A stretch of DNA of 64,000 bases from contig JADKAS010000010.1 of assembly GCA_016715245.1 (NCBI GenBank), positions 1-64,000 of the forward strand, written 5' to 3'. The notes under the pieces were generated by a model. That model worked only from the letters and a program-made list of their open reading frames with translations. It was not told the origin of the DNA and searched no databases. This DNA is from Saprospiraceae bacterium (lineage in GTDB: Bacteria; Bacteroidota; Bacteroidia; Chitinophagales; Saprospiraceae). The translations under genes and the position numbers were made by a program. Of this stretch, positions 55,131 to 64,000 are shown one piece after another (positions within the stretch are counted from its first letter, which is position 1; each line of letters starts with the position of its first letter).

Positions 55131-56738
55131 TTATCTAAGGATGACCTTTTGTCTGCTTATTTGATCACCGGCCCGAAGCTGAAAAATTAATACAGGGTGG
55201 TTTTCAAAAACCTCTTTTGTATGAAAACTATGGGAGCCACTTGATACATTACCTAAGATATATTCGCGGACTTGAACTCCTGACATATCAAAAACTGTCA
55301 GAACGACATAGGTTTGTTTTTGTAATTCAAATTTTACAGAAATATTTTCATGTCCCGGATTGGGATATACCATCATGCCCAAACCATTTTGGCTTTGGCT
55401 ATTAAGATCATGTACCGATGTACTTTTGTTTTTTATAACATGAACTTTAAATATCTGTCGGCTGGCATTACTTTCATTGCCTGTATTGACGAAAAATATA
55501 TTGGGTGCTGAACTGCTGATACCTCCGTAAATATATCCTACCATGGTTGTATCGCTCGACAATTCGTCCAGTTTAATAACACCGTTATCAAAGGAAGGAA
55601 AATTGTCCAAAGGAATAAATTCAGATCCTGCACCAAGAAGGGCTGGCATGGAAACGGGCAATTTATATTCAGCCATAGTGCCGTCACTTTTTCTGGTGAC
55701 CCTGGCAATCGTATTGACAAAGGGCACATTATCATCTTTCACTAAAATACCATTATTGTCGTAATATTGGGCAATACCTCCGAAAAATACGGTATGCATT
55801 TCATTTTTTGTTGTACTGTACAAAGGTATGTGTGCACAGTGATAATGGTTGTAATACTGAAAAAAATTTGGCTGTACTTCATACCCTGTATTGTTTATGT
55901 TGACACATGTAAGGTACGGCAAATCTACTGTTTGCTGAAAAACCCCGGAAAAGGCCGTCAAACCCTCCTTTCCGTCCGGCATTATCTGTGGCACTACATT
56001 ATAATCCCTTCTATGCAGATGCACACTGTCAAATATTTCAGGATAATGATTGATATTGAGCACATTTCCATCATCTTCCAGTGTAAATTTCCTGATAGCA
56101 TTGGTATATTCCTGAAAAAACGGTCCATGTGTAGGTCCCATCGGATTGTATCTGCCTATAAATTTTTGTCCACCCACCAGATGGAATATATCGTTAATTT
56201 TGTGCAGATATCCTCCGGTCACCGCCATTTTTTCATCGCGAATCTGTCTGAAATAACTTTGAAAAGGTAAATTTTGAATAATGGCTTCTATGGCTCCTTC
56301 CACGTCAATCGCTGTTATATAGGGGTAGGTCGTATGATCCCCTGCAGTGGCACTGTAACCATATCCACCCACGACGTAAAGATATTTCCCTTCCTGGAAA
56401 AACTCCATATTGGTGGCACTTAATTGTTCCTTAATACTTACAGGCAAAAAATTCATAGATGCCGTCCAGCTTTTATTGAGTAAAGGATCAACAACGGTGA
56501 ATTGGTTGTTATGACCAGTGATATCAAAACTGGCAAAAGGTTGTCTTCTGTGAAGTCCATCCAATCTTCCTCCGAAGACAAGCCATTTACCTTCATATTG
56601 CCCGAAAGCAAAGGCTTGCAGACCACCAACCCCTTCGATATTCATGGGGGTGAGTTGTATGTCAAAAGGTGTGTTCTGAGAACGTAAAACAATAGAAAAA
56701 CCTAAAACAATTAGTATAATAAACTTTGTTTGGGACAT
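55131..56738 (-). CDS. secreted T9SS protein with kelch/propeller-like repeats
   Basis: The start is set at ATG 56738 because the signal peptide (about 1-20, ILIVLGFSIVLRSQ) begins there; upstream codons in the same frame are low-complexity Lys-rich sequence overlapping the DUF2202 gene. The 535-residue protein contains repeated strand pairs with LVFGGRLDG, YLYVVGGYGYS, IFHLVGGQKFIG and TVFFGGIAQYYD, the GG pattern of kelch propellers. It ends in a T9SS sorting domain (about 460-535: MMVYPNPGHENISV ... RQKVILR). Ligand or enzyme activity unknown. Confidence 0.78.
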   Translation of the reverse strand: MSQTKFIILIVLGFSIVLRSQNTPFDIQLTPMNIEGVGGLQAFAFGQYEGKWLVFGGRLDGLHRRQPFASFDITGHNNQFTVVDPLLNKSWTASMNFLPVSIKEQLSATNMEFFQEGKYLYVVGGYGYSATAGDHTTYPYITAIDVEGAIEAIIQNLPFQSYFRQIRDEKMAVTGGYLHKINDIFHLVGGQKFIGRYNPMGPTHGPFFQEYTNAIRKFTLEDDGNVLNINHYPEIFDSVHLHRRDYNVVPQIMPDGKEGLTAFSGVFQQTVDLPYLTCVNINNTGYEVQPNFFQYYNHYHCAHIPLYSTTKNEMHTVFFGGIAQYYDNNGILVKDDNVPFVNTIARVTRKSDGTMAEYKLPVSMPALLGAGSEFIPLDNFPSFDNGVIKLDELSSDTTMVGYIYGGISSSAPNIFFVNTGNESNASRQIFKVHVIKNKSTSVHDLNSQSQNGLGMMVYPNPGHENISVKFELQKQTYVVLTVFDMSGVQVREYILGNVSSGSHSFHTKEVFENHPVLIFQLRAGDQISRQKVILR

Positions 56739-56811
56739 AATTATAAAATGAAGATGGTAACGTAAAATGAGGAAACTCCTGATGTAAATATTAAATAAAC
56801 TGTTGTCAATG

Positions 56812-57575
56812 TTATTTGCAACACTTTTTTTGACCGGATTGATTTTCTTTGCAGGATGTATTTTTGCTTTCGTTACAGACTTTTTTACTATCCTGTGCTG
56901 CACATGCTTTATTGTTTTTGTTGCTGCAACATTTTTTATTTCCTGAATGGCAGTTTGTTTTGCCGGATGTACAATTTCCGCCTTCTTTATTTTCAAGGAT
57001 AATGGCGTCAAATCTTTCTTTTGAAATGTAGGAAGGTGTATAGGCATTTTCTGACCTTTCCAGTTGTCTGTTGAAAGCCCTCAAATGGTTTTCTGATCCA
57101 TGGTTAAGATATCCGTAAACTTCCAAAAGGTCAGGGTTTTTTGTTTCAGCCAATAATCTGTCTAAATCTGAAACATCCATATCTTCTATCATAGCACCGG
57201 CTGTGAAAGCATCGGTAAGTGAACCATTCCCTTTGGTAATGAGGTTGTTGTACTGTTGCTGTAATTGCGGAGAAGTGTATTTGCCAAATTCTTCACTATA
57301 AGGATCCTGAAGTTTGTATTTCACAATAAGATCTTTGACCATACTACCATGTCTTTCTTCACTTTGCAGTATATTGTAAAATACATGGTGATCCCATTTT
57401 TATACATAGTTGTATACACTTCGAATGCCAGTTTTTCTTCTTCCCTCATTAAAAGCAATCCGGCTTTTTCACTTTCTGTTAATTCCTTTGATGGAGTATA
57501 CATTTGTTTCAGAGGAAGGTAAGCAGTGCTCATAAAAACACTTATCATGGATAATAATAAAATAAGGTGTCTCAT
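56812..57575 (-). pseudogene. DUF2202 ferritin-like protein with Cys-rich tail, one frameshift
   Basis: From ATG 57575 (signal peptide about 1-18) the frame gives LLLMREEEKLAFEVYTTMYK, then shifts because one A is missing in a run near 57400; the restored text reads KWDHHVFYNILQSEERHGSM and continues with YKLQDPYSEEFG, GAMIEDMDVSDLDRLL and LNHGSENHLRAF. These Glu/His positions are the ferritin-like diiron ligands of DUF2202. The last 55 residues carry nine Cys (NC, NC, CC, AC, VC, SC, CC), absent from ordinary members. It lies 90 bp after a sigma/membrane-protein pair and is probably its target or operon member. Confidence 0.8.
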
Positions 57576-57665
57576 ATCAATATATTTTAAACATGAATTA
57601 AAATCAATTCATACATAATACGTTGAGTGTCTCTTTTTCTTCCATTTTTTATCAAAAAATGTACA

Positions 57666-58385
57666 TTATTTTTTGACAGGATCCATACATTTACCCGGCA
57701 TTCCTCCCCAGGGTCTTACTTTATCTGCCTTAAAATAGTAGGCTCCGGTTTTGCGTCCATTCATTTTAATCTGGATTCCTTTTTCCAATTGCACGGCGGG
57801 AGCAACAAAAGATTCGGAAATAGATATTTCCCATACTTTATTTGTCCAGTCTTTCAGGAGGAGGGTATTGTTTTGAATTTTTACAATTTCTCCGGACAAA
57901 GTGCCAAGTTCAGGTTGGCTCCAGATTCTTGTTTTTTTCTCAAGTATACTTTCGTAGGATTCAATGTGGGTTTCAAATTTTTTCTCCAGCCATTTTGCTC
58001 CCCCGGTAATAAAAAACAGGGTGCCGATGGTCATGCTTAGGGCGGCACTGACCATCATCCATTTTCCCATTGAGTATTTATAGGCTCTTCCTGTGTTAAG
58101 GACGCTAAATACAGATACGGCAAGGAATAACGTATGTGAAGCCAACCACAATAGGGGAAGTACTACCAGGAAGGATTCTATCCTGCTATGACGGAAATGT
58201 TGTAACAAATCAAATCCGTTTTCAGAGATGGCAAAAAGAATGACGGAAAAAGAAATTCCACCCAAAACAATAAAAAGTAAAAATGTCAATTTTTTTGCTG
58301 TTTCGAAAAAGATGTATTTCCATTCCGGTTGCGGTTGCAAATTATTTTCTTTTATCCTGTTTATTATTTTATTTGCATTATCCAT
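57666..58385 (-). CDS. three-helix membrane protein, probable anti-sigma partner
   Basis: The 239-residue protein has membrane helices at about 33-52, 72-96 and 105-128 and a C-terminal soluble beta-rich part (about 150-239, LSGEIVKIQNNTLLLKDW). It begins 1 bp after the sigma gene ends, the position and topology expected of an anti-sigma factor, although it has no recognisable zinc-finger motif at the N-terminus. Function inferred from position only. Confidence 0.6.
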   Translation of the reverse strand: MDNANKIINRIKENNLQPQPEWKYIFFETAKKLTFLLFIVLGGISFSVILFAISENGFDLLQHFRHSRIESFLVVLPLLWLASHTLFLAVSVFSVLNTGRAYKYSMGKWMMVSAALSMTIGTLFFITGGAKWLEKKFETHIESYESILEKKTRIWSQPELGTLSGEIVKIQNNTLLLKDWTNKVWEISISESFVAPAVQLEKGIQIKMNGRKTGAYYFKADKVRPWGGMPGKCMDPVKK

Positions 58386-58386
58386 A

Positions 58387-58979
58387 TTAAATTTTGTTTA
58401 GGATTGAAAGATCAAATGTGTTTTCTGCCAATGTTTTGAAAGCTTGTTTGGCCCGGGACAATCGTGAGGCTACTGTGTTTTCCGGAATTTTAAGAATGTC
58501 TGAAATTTCTTCATAACTTTTGTTTTCGATGTATTTTAAAACCAGGACATCGCGGTGTTCTATTTTTAGTAAGGGAAGGGTATTGTCGATAAGTGTCTGC
58601 AGGTCGGGTTCTTCTGTTGATATTTCGGATTTTTCTTTTAACTCAAGAAGTTCATCACTTATCTCAATGGTTTTATCTTTTCCAAAGGAAGATTTTTGAC
58701 GGTAAAAACTTATGGCTTCATTATGAACAATGCGGAAAATCCAGTTTTCCAACTTGAGATTTTTATCAAAAGATCTCAGATTTTCCATATTTTTATAAAA
58801 GAATCCTGTAGTATATCTTCTGCTTCCTCTGGTGTGCTTTGAGATATTTTACGTATGTAATTTAACAATTTTTGTTCGTAATTGAGCACCAGACAGGCAA
58901 AATAGTTTACATCTTCCAGAGACTTTTGTATGAGTTCCCGGTCAGAAAGTTGTTTGCAAATTTCTGTTTTAAAAAACAT
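58387..58979 (-). CDS. ECF-type sigma factor, one frameshift
   Basis: Two overlapping frames give one sigma factor: region 2 (ISQSTPEEAEDILQDSFIKIWK, then NLRSFDKNLKLENWIFRIVHNEAI) and region 4 (LPLLKIEHRDVLVLKYIENKSYEEISDILKIPENTVASRLSR, split at about 135-178). The join needs one more A in the run near 58785. Repaired length is about 197 residues. It heads the set with the membrane protein and the DUF2202 gene. Confidence 0.85.
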
Positions 58980-59225
58980 CCAAACAGTATTGTTGGTGCA
59001 ATATAGGTTAAGTACGTATTACTTCAAAAAAACTTCCCGATTTATTTAAAAATGTTGCTGACTACACATTGAGAAACTAATAAATTAAGGATAATTTTTT
59101 TTTTCATATAAAGCAGACAAAATGTTTATGATTAAACGCATAAGACCAAAAAAACAGGTCCATTACTTTTGTACTAAATTTAAAAATAAATAAAGTTTTA
59201 AGAGTCGGAATATGCATGATTTCTT

Positions 59226-59233
59226 TATATTTG
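59226..59233 (+). promoter_or_regulatory. -7 box (TATATTTG) of the Crp/Fnr gene
   Basis: TATATTTG fits TAnnTTTG and ends 20 bp before the ATG at 59254. Another such box, TACTTTTG, lies at 59164-59171. No -33 element was clear for either. Confidence 0.5.
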
Positions 59234-59253
59234 TCCAAACAATATAGTAGAAA

Positions 59254-59847
59254 ATGTTTATAGACTTTGACCTACTTTTAACCTATGGAGCAGCTGCTAA
59301 AAAGTATAAAAAAACAGAATTTATATTTTATGAAGGAGATGTTTCCCGCTTTTATTATCAAGTTTTAGAAGGAAAGGTAAAAATGTGTTGCTACAATGAA
59401 GAAGGCAGAATTTTTACGCAGGGAATGTTTGGTCCGGGTGACAGTTTTGGAGAACCTCCTTTGTTTATTAACGAAACGTATCCTGCCTGTGCCGTGGCGG
59501 AAAGTGATTGTATAATATATAAATTGTCGAAAGACACTTTATTAAAGTTGCTGACAGAATATCCTGAATTGCAGATGAAATTTATTATAAAATTTGCCAA
59601 AAGGATTTATGACAAAGCAAATACCAATAAAAATATCGTCAGTCCTCATCCTGCGGAAAGGATTATCGGTTTTTTGAAAAGGTATAAAAAAGAAAATAAT
59701 TTGACACAACAAAGAGCGCTGATACCTTATACCAGACAACAAATTGCCGATTTTCTGGGCCTGCGGGTGGAAACGGTGATACGTACCCTCATTAAAATGG
59801 AAGTTGAAAAAAGTGTAGAAATTCGAAAACACAAATTGTATTTTTAA
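59254..59847 (+). CDS. Crp/Fnr-family transcriptional regulator
   Basis: The 197-residue protein has the cyclic-nucleotide-binding-like sensor barrel (about 15-120, with EGDVSRFYYQVLEGKVKM and FGPGDSFGEPPLF), the long dimer helix and a C-terminal winged helix (YTRQQIADFLGLRVETVIRTLIKME, about 155-179). There is no N-terminal Fe-S Cys cluster, so it is not a classical Fnr; relatives control denitrification and nitrogen-oxide stress (Dnr type). Gene order with a polytopic membrane protein and nearby nos genes supports that kind of role. Confidence 0.88.
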   Translation: MFIDFDLLLTYGAAAKKYKKTEFIFYEGDVSRFYYQVLEGKVKMCCYNEEGRIFTQGMFGPGDSFGEPPLFINETYPACAVAESDCIIYKLSKDTLLKLLTEYPELQMKFIIKFAKRIYDKANTNKNIVSPHPAERIIGFLKRYKKENNLTQQRALIPYTRQQIADFLGLRVETVIRTLIKMEVEKSVEIRKHKLYF

Positions 59848-61059
59848 ATGAAAAGCAGACAGGTATCTTTTTTTGTTTTTATCGGAATCTTCAATTTGTG
59901 TATAGTCGCCATGATAGGGGTTTTGATGCGATATAAAATAGGGTTTGAATTTCCGTATTTTGAACAGAAACATCTTCTTCATGCGCATTCACATTTACTT
60001 TTAGTGGTTGGGTTTCCACATTTTATATAGCATGATGTTTTGGTTTTTAGAGAAAAATGACATAAAATCTTCGGCGATTTCCGGTTTGATTTGGACAAAT
60101 TTAATATGCGCGTATGGAATGCTTTTATCTTTTATTTATCAGGGATACGGAGGAATATCGATTACTTTTTCGACACTTTCTATTTTGGTCAGTTATGTTT
60201 ATGCTTACACTTTTATAAAAGCCTTACAGCAGATTCCTGACCATCATCCTTCCAAAAACTGGTTTAAGGCTTCTTTGTTTTTTAATGTTCTTTCGTCACT
60301 GGGAACCTTTTATCTGGCTTACATGATGGTAAGTAAAAATGTAGATCAGAATTATTATCTGGGCTCAGTGTATTTTTTCCTTCATTTTCAATACAGTGGA
60401 TGGTTTTTATTCGCCATAGCGGGTTTGTTTTTTGCAAAACTTCATGAGATAGTTGGATTCAGGTATAATCCGAAAATCTTTTTATACTTTTTTGTTTCAT
60501 GTATTCCTGCTTTCTTTTTATCGATATTGTGGATAAAGCTACCCTGGTATGTTTTTATTATTCCGGTTGTCGCCGTACTACAACAATTATGGGGTTTAAA
60601 GTTATTTCTAGAAATGATGAAAAGCCAGTATGAAATCATAAAAATGCAGGAACGAGATTAGTCAGGCTGATACTCGGTTTGTCCTTTCTGGCATTGATAA
60701 TAAAAATAATGTTGCAGACCGGCAGTATAATTCCTGAAGTGAGCAAATTGGCTTTTGGATTCAGGTCTATTGTTATTGCGTATCTTCATTTGGTATTACT
60801 CGCTTTTACTACGTTGTATTTATTGGGTTATTTATTGTGGAATGGATTTATTTCCCACCATAAAATGGCTGTATCAGCGTTGATTTTGTTCACACTTGGT
60901 GTTTTCGCCAATGAGTTTGTTCTGATGGTTCAGGGTATTGCATCCTTCGGATACATTCTGATTCCACACCTCAACGAAATCCTTGTTGGAATCAGTCTTT
61001 TTATGTTTTTTAGTCTGATTTTATTATTGGTTTTCTTTCAAAAAGGCCGCACTTTATGA
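59848..61059 (+). CDS. polytopic membrane protein resembling haem-copper oxidase subunit I, two frameshifts
   Basis: Three consecutive frames (59848-60012, 60008-60655, 60650-61059) make one chain of about 404 residues with roughly 11-12 membrane helices once one base is restored near 60013 and one near 60650. His-bearing helices (LLHAHSHLLL near residue 43, FLHFQYSGWFLF near 175, YLHLVLLAF near 310) recall oxidase-like membrane proteins found beside Crp/Fnr and nos genes in Bacteroidota. The ATG overlaps the end of the regulator gene, so they are co-transcribed. Exact activity unknown. Confidence 0.6.
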
Positions 61060-61119
61060 TTGTAAGCATAAAGTAGTATTTTGAAAACAACGTACTTTGT
61101 GCCAATAAAATTTATAATC

Positions 61120-61679
61120 ATGACACGAATTTTTCCAACCCTTTTTGTATTGATATTATTAGTTTTGTCATCATGCAAATCATCAACCTCTGAATCAGCA
61201 ACCTCCGGATCTTCAGATGTTTCTGCTGCCGCAGATGGTGTAGGACAGTCCAATGTAAAAGATGAAACATCCAGCCCCAACATTGTACAGGTAGCTGTGG
61301 GAAGTAAAGACCACACTACATTAGTGGCGGCAGTTAAGGCAGGTGGCTTGGTGGATGCCCTCAGCAATGCGGGTCCATTTACTGTATTTGCGCCTACCAA
61401 TGCTGCTTTTAACAAGTTACCTGCAGGTACCGTAGAAGGCCTGTTGAAACCGAGAGTAAGACTGATCTTGTGAATATATTGGAATATCACACATATGTAG
61501 GATCATTAAAGCCAGAATACTTTCAAGATGGACAATCTTATGAACAGGTAAATGGTAAAAAAGTAAATATTACCATAAAAGATGGCAAAACATTTGTAAA
61601 TGGATCTGAGATTGTAGCTTCCATCAACACATCCAATGGCATGATTCATGTAATCGGAGATGTATTACTTCCCAAATAA
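61120..61679 (+). CDS. fasciclin-domain lipoprotein, one frameshift
   Basis: From ATG 61120 a lipobox (VLSSC, Cys about 16) is followed by a Ser-rich linker and the FAS1 domain: IVQVAVGSKDHTTLVAAVKAGG, FTVFAPTNAAFNKLPAGTVEGLL, then after a missing base near 61452 (L-L-K-P-E-S-K-T-D-L) NILEYHTYVGSL and the closing GMIHVIGDVLLPK. Repaired length about 187 residues. FAS1 lipoproteins bind matrix or other proteins at the outer membrane. A terminator follows. Confidence 0.85.
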
Positions 61680-61715
61680 TGACATTTAGAAATATATAAA
61701 AGATTTGTTAGCGTT

Positions 61716-61751
61716 AAAGCCTTGTATCATGAAAATGATGCAAGGCTTTTT
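61716..61751 (+). terminator. terminator after the fasciclin gene
   Basis: AAAGCCTTGTATCAT and ATGATGCAAGGCTTT (14 of 15 pairs) close on a GAAA loop and run into TTTTT. The T-run is on the plus strand; the minus-strand globin gene ends 35 bp beyond it, and the A-run there could serve it too. Confidence 0.9.
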
Positions 61752-61785
61752 GTATTGCTGTAGATTTTACTTTTATTTGAAGTAT

Positions 61786-62162
61786 TTAGCTAATAGGATC
61801 ACCCAAAATTTTAATTTGCATAATCATGGCAATATTTTTTGCCCTTTCTTTCAGGAGCTCAGTATTCTTTCCGGCATACAATCCATCAAGCGTTTCTGAA
61901 AACAACTTCAACCAATGTTTAAAATGTCCTGTATTCATTGGATTTCCTGAATGCGCCATCATGTGTTTTGCCATGGGATTTCCTGAATAGTGGCCCGTAT
62001 GAAACATAACATTGTCCCAGAAATCATACATGACAGGCAGGTGTTTGTCCCAATCAACATGAGAAAACATAAAACCGATTTCTGTATCCAACTTTACTTT
62101 TTCATAAAAAGTATTTACTATAATTCAATGTCTTTTCGGCTTGTTACATCTGGCTTTGCCAT
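61786..62162 (-). CDS. group III truncated haemoglobin, one frameshift
   Basis: From ATG 62162 the text reads MAKPDVTSRKDIEL, loses one base near 62122, then continues VNTFYEKVKLDTEIGFMF and SHVDWDKHLPVMYDFWDNVMFHTGHY (split) with the distal and haem-pocket residues and the proximal His in HFKHWLKLF. Repaired length is about 126 residues, normal for trHb3. Such globins handle NO or oxygen; the nos genes next to it suggest nitrogen-oxide defence. Confidence 0.82.
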
Positions 62163-62192
62163 CTTAAAGGATTTAAAAATGTGAAATAAAAT

Positions 62193-62493
62193 CTAACATT
62201 TTATTAGCATGCACAAACTGTCTGCTTCAGCAAATACTTCGTGTTTTACCTCTAAAGGAATATCCTGAGAATCGTATTTATGTAATACAAGTATTTTATT
62301 CTCACGGATATATTTTACCTCCGCTTAATACAACCAGCATTGCAGGTACATGGGTTTTGTGTTGTGCCAGTGTCATTCCTTTCAGAAAACCTATCAGCAA
62401 TATTTTGCTATCTCCTGATTTGTAAAAAATTCGGGCAACCGGATGATCAGATGTTTTTAGTTTTTCATTGATTTCATGGATGATTACATTCAT
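62193..62493 (-). CDS. small cupin-like protein, one frameshift
   Basis: From ATG 62493 comes MNVIIHEINEKLKTSDHPVA and FLKGMTLAQHKTHVPAMLVVLSG; one extra base near 62325 is needed to reach EVKYIRENKILVLHKYDSQ, IPLEVKHEVFAEADSLCMLIKC and the stop at 62193. This is a single minimal cupin barrel with His in AQHKTH and VKHEV. The start overlaps the nosY stop by 4 bp, so it belongs to the same operon. Confidence 0.75.
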
Positions 62494-63257
62494 AAGTCTT
62501 TCTTTTTAAATAATCTGAGAGAAAAAAAGTAAGGACATAAAATCCAAAACGATATCAGCAGTAAAGAGGTCAGATAGCCCAAATGTGTTCCAAACAGTTT
62601 TTTGAAAATAGCGCCCGTATATCCCATTAATGCGGCCACATCTATCTGGAGTAAAACCTGAATCCTGGCGAGGTCTACCGGATTGATTGCGGACAATAAA
62701 ACCATGATTTTTTCTATGGGATAATCGGCATACTGAAACATAAAAAACAAAACCAATCCGTCATACATAAGGGATAAAAACAACCATATCATGATGGATA
62801 ATCCAATACCTTTGGCTTTGTCTCTCATCAATATAAAACACAACATAGCTATGGATACAAATACGGTCGTAAGCAGGATACCTGCCAGAATAACAACCAG
62901 TGCAGTTATGGGGGTTATAAAAACCAACACAGGTATACCGATACCTATAAAAAATGCTGCATTCAAAGCGACAGTAAGACCAAAAAACAGAGACGACCAT
63001 ATGGACGATCTTTTTACAGGCTGACTTACCAGTAGTTCTATAAATTCAGTACTGTTGTACATGTAGATATTGGCAAAAATGATAGATACCAGAGGGACGA
63101 TAAGCAAAATGATATTGAGCATTGACAATATTCCTTTCGATACATTATCCTCAAGGCTGAAAATACTCCATGAAAAACCACACAAAACAAGTGTGTAGAG
63201 GAGAACGATTCTGTTTTTCAGAATATCAGTGATGATAAATGTAGATATTCCTTTCAT
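62490..63257 (-). CDS. nosY: NosY-type ABC permease
   Basis: The 255-residue protein has six membrane helices (about 12-34, 45-66, 95-118, 128-150, 157-180, 225-246) and the family text VSQPVKRSSIWSSLFFGL (about 77-94) and LSAINPVDLARIQVLLQIDVAALMG (split about 188-212). With NosF and NosD it forms the membrane complex that matures the copper centre of nitrous oxide reductase. Stop and start codons overlap with both neighbours (ATGA), so translation is coupled. Confidence 0.85.
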   Translation of the reverse strand: MKGISTFIITDILKNRIVLLYTLVLCGFSWSIFSLEDNVSKGILSMLNIILLIVPLVSIIFANIYMYNSTEFIELLVSQPVKRSSIWSSLFFGLTVALNAAFFIGIGIPVLVFITPITALVVILAGILLTTVFVSIAMLCFILMRDKAKGIGLSIMIWLFLSLMYDGLVLFFMFQYADYPIEKIMVLLSAINPVDLARIQVLLQIDVAALMGYTGAIFKKLFGTHLGYLTSLLLISFWILCPYFFSLRLFKKKDL

Positions 63258-63967
63258 GATGTTACTCCTTGTTTCAGTAATTTGTGAATGGCTCTTGAAA
63301 CCCTGTTTTCTCCCGTTTCCTCAAATAATGTGGCTATAGATTTATTGAAAATCACTTTCGACTCCTCCATAAAAATGATATCCGTAAGCATGTCGTCAAG
63401 TTCGCTGAGCAAATGCGTCGTAATGAGAATAAGTTTTCCTTTTTTGCGTTCATTCAGTATTTTATCTTAAAATTTCTGAGAAGCTAAGGATCGAGACCGG
63501 CTGTAGGTTCGTCAAGGATCAATACAGGTGGATCAAATAAAAATGCAAGTGCAAGCGCTTACTTTTTTGTGTAGTTCCGTCGGACAAGGTGCGCATTTTT
63601 TTATCTGCAATTTTATCCATACCAAAAGCTTCATACAAATCTTTATCCTCCGGTCCTTTGTGATTTCTGATATTTTTTATCATCTGAATAACCTGACTCA
63701 CGGTCATATTTTCGGGATATCTTCCTATTTGTGGCATGTAACCGATGTTTTTTTGTATAAAACATCACCTTTAATATCATGTCCATTAAAAAAAATGCTG
63801 CCATTTGACGGGACGACCATGCTTAATATGTTTTTAATCAATGTCGTTTTACCACAGGCATTAGGACCTATCAGTCCTATACAGGTGCCTGGCAGAAGGC
63901 TGAGGGAAACGTCATTTAATGCAATGGTTTTGCCGAATGACTTAGAGAGGTTTTTAATTTCAATCAT
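63254..63967 (-). CDS. nosF: NosF-type ABC ATPase, several frameshifts
   Basis: The start MIEIKNLSKSFGKTIALNDV leads to Walker A GPNACGKTT, then after a missing A near 63755 to IGYMPQIGRYPENMTVSQV, the signature LSDGTTQK, then after further shifts near 63560 to ALAFLFDPP and Walker B VLILDEPTAGLDP, and near 63475 to NERKKGKLILITTHLLSEL with the switch His. Repaired length is about 237 residues. The signature is LSDGT rather than LSGGQ, as in other NosF proteins. It powers NosY. The upstream part of the operon lies outside the window. Confidence 0.82.
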
Positions 63968-64000
63968 AGTAAATAGGCTTTGAGAACAGGATTTTCATCT

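Noticed and set aside
56739..57047. N-terminal extension of the T9SS propeller protein
   Set aside because: It is Lys-rich low-complexity text antisense to nothing but overlapping the 3' end of the DUF2202 gene; a signal peptide starts at 56738.
1..64000. tRNA or rRNA genes
   Set aside because: No cloverleaf with a CCA-adjacent acceptor stem or rRNA signature was recognised by eye; a tRNA scan was not possible here.

Overview
The window looks like a chromosomal contig of a low-GC Bacteroidota, most likely a Saprospiraceae-type sludge or environmental bacterium. The reasons are four secreted proteins with type IX secretion (T9SS) C-terminal sorting domains, several TAnnTTTG-type -7 promoter boxes, ECF sigma factors paired with membrane anti-sigma/barrel proteins, BBP2-type porin remains, and a nosF-nosY pair of the kind found in clade II nitrous oxide reductase clusters. 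The lineage is an inference from gene content; no 16S rRNA or tRNA gene was recognised.

Layout. 1-5.5 kb: accessory genes (HxlR regulator with an oxidoreductase pseudogene, a GNAT acetyltransferase, a HigBA toxin-antitoxin pair) separated by long imperfect palindromes that resemble integron attC sites; one palindrome is abutted by a group II intron with its reverse transcriptase. 5.5-12.4 kb: a TMTC-like membrane TPR protein, a CIA30 protein, a cupin gene split by an IS3-family element with a clean 5-bp target duplication, an aldo/keto reductase and a porin fragment. 12.7-25 kb: a two-component pair, a giant secreted repeat protein, a channel-like protein, a T9SS protein, a methyltransferase, and an ECF sigma / anti-sigma-barrel / repeat lipoprotein cluster. 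25.3-26.3 kb: an IS110 transposase. 27-33.4 kb: a six-domain Kazal-like T9SS protein, a haem-motif T9SS protein, and pabB-pabC-abgT. 34.1-35.6 kb: an uncharacterised three-gene overlapping module with a TIGR04255-like protein, followed by a dead ParE toxin. 36.2-49.3 kb: hisS, an RND efflux operon, a chimeric pseudogene made of a rarA start and a near-identical copy of the hisS 3' end, arsR-arsM, an S9 peptidase fusion, and an XRE/DUF2975 pair. 49.8-54.7 kb: a Uma2 nuclease and a three-gene electron-transfer cluster: two-haem b membrane protein, ferredoxin/FAD oxidoreductase, and a cytochrome with 23 CXXCH motifs. 55.1-64 kb: a T9SS propeller-like protein, a sigma / membrane protein / DUF2202 set, a Crp/Fnr regulator with a polytopic membrane protein, a fasciclin lipoprotein, and, on the other strand, nosF-nosY-cupin-globin, the tail of a nos operon whose start lies beyond the right edge.

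How the parts fit. The right third is respiratory and stress-related: electrons could pass between NAD(P)H, b-haem and a multihaem wire; the nos genes, Crp/Fnr regulator and truncated globin point to nitrogen-oxide respiration or detoxification; arsRM and the RND pump handle toxicants. The central pabB-pabC-abgT set concerns p-aminobenzoate/folate metabolism.

Quality caution. At least a dozen otherwise well conserved genes carry single-base frameshifts, mostly in homopolymer runs and mostly right of 45 kb. I treat most of these as probable assembly errors and give the reconstructed gene extents; true pseudogenes are called where a mobile element, a truncation or a chimera shows real decay.
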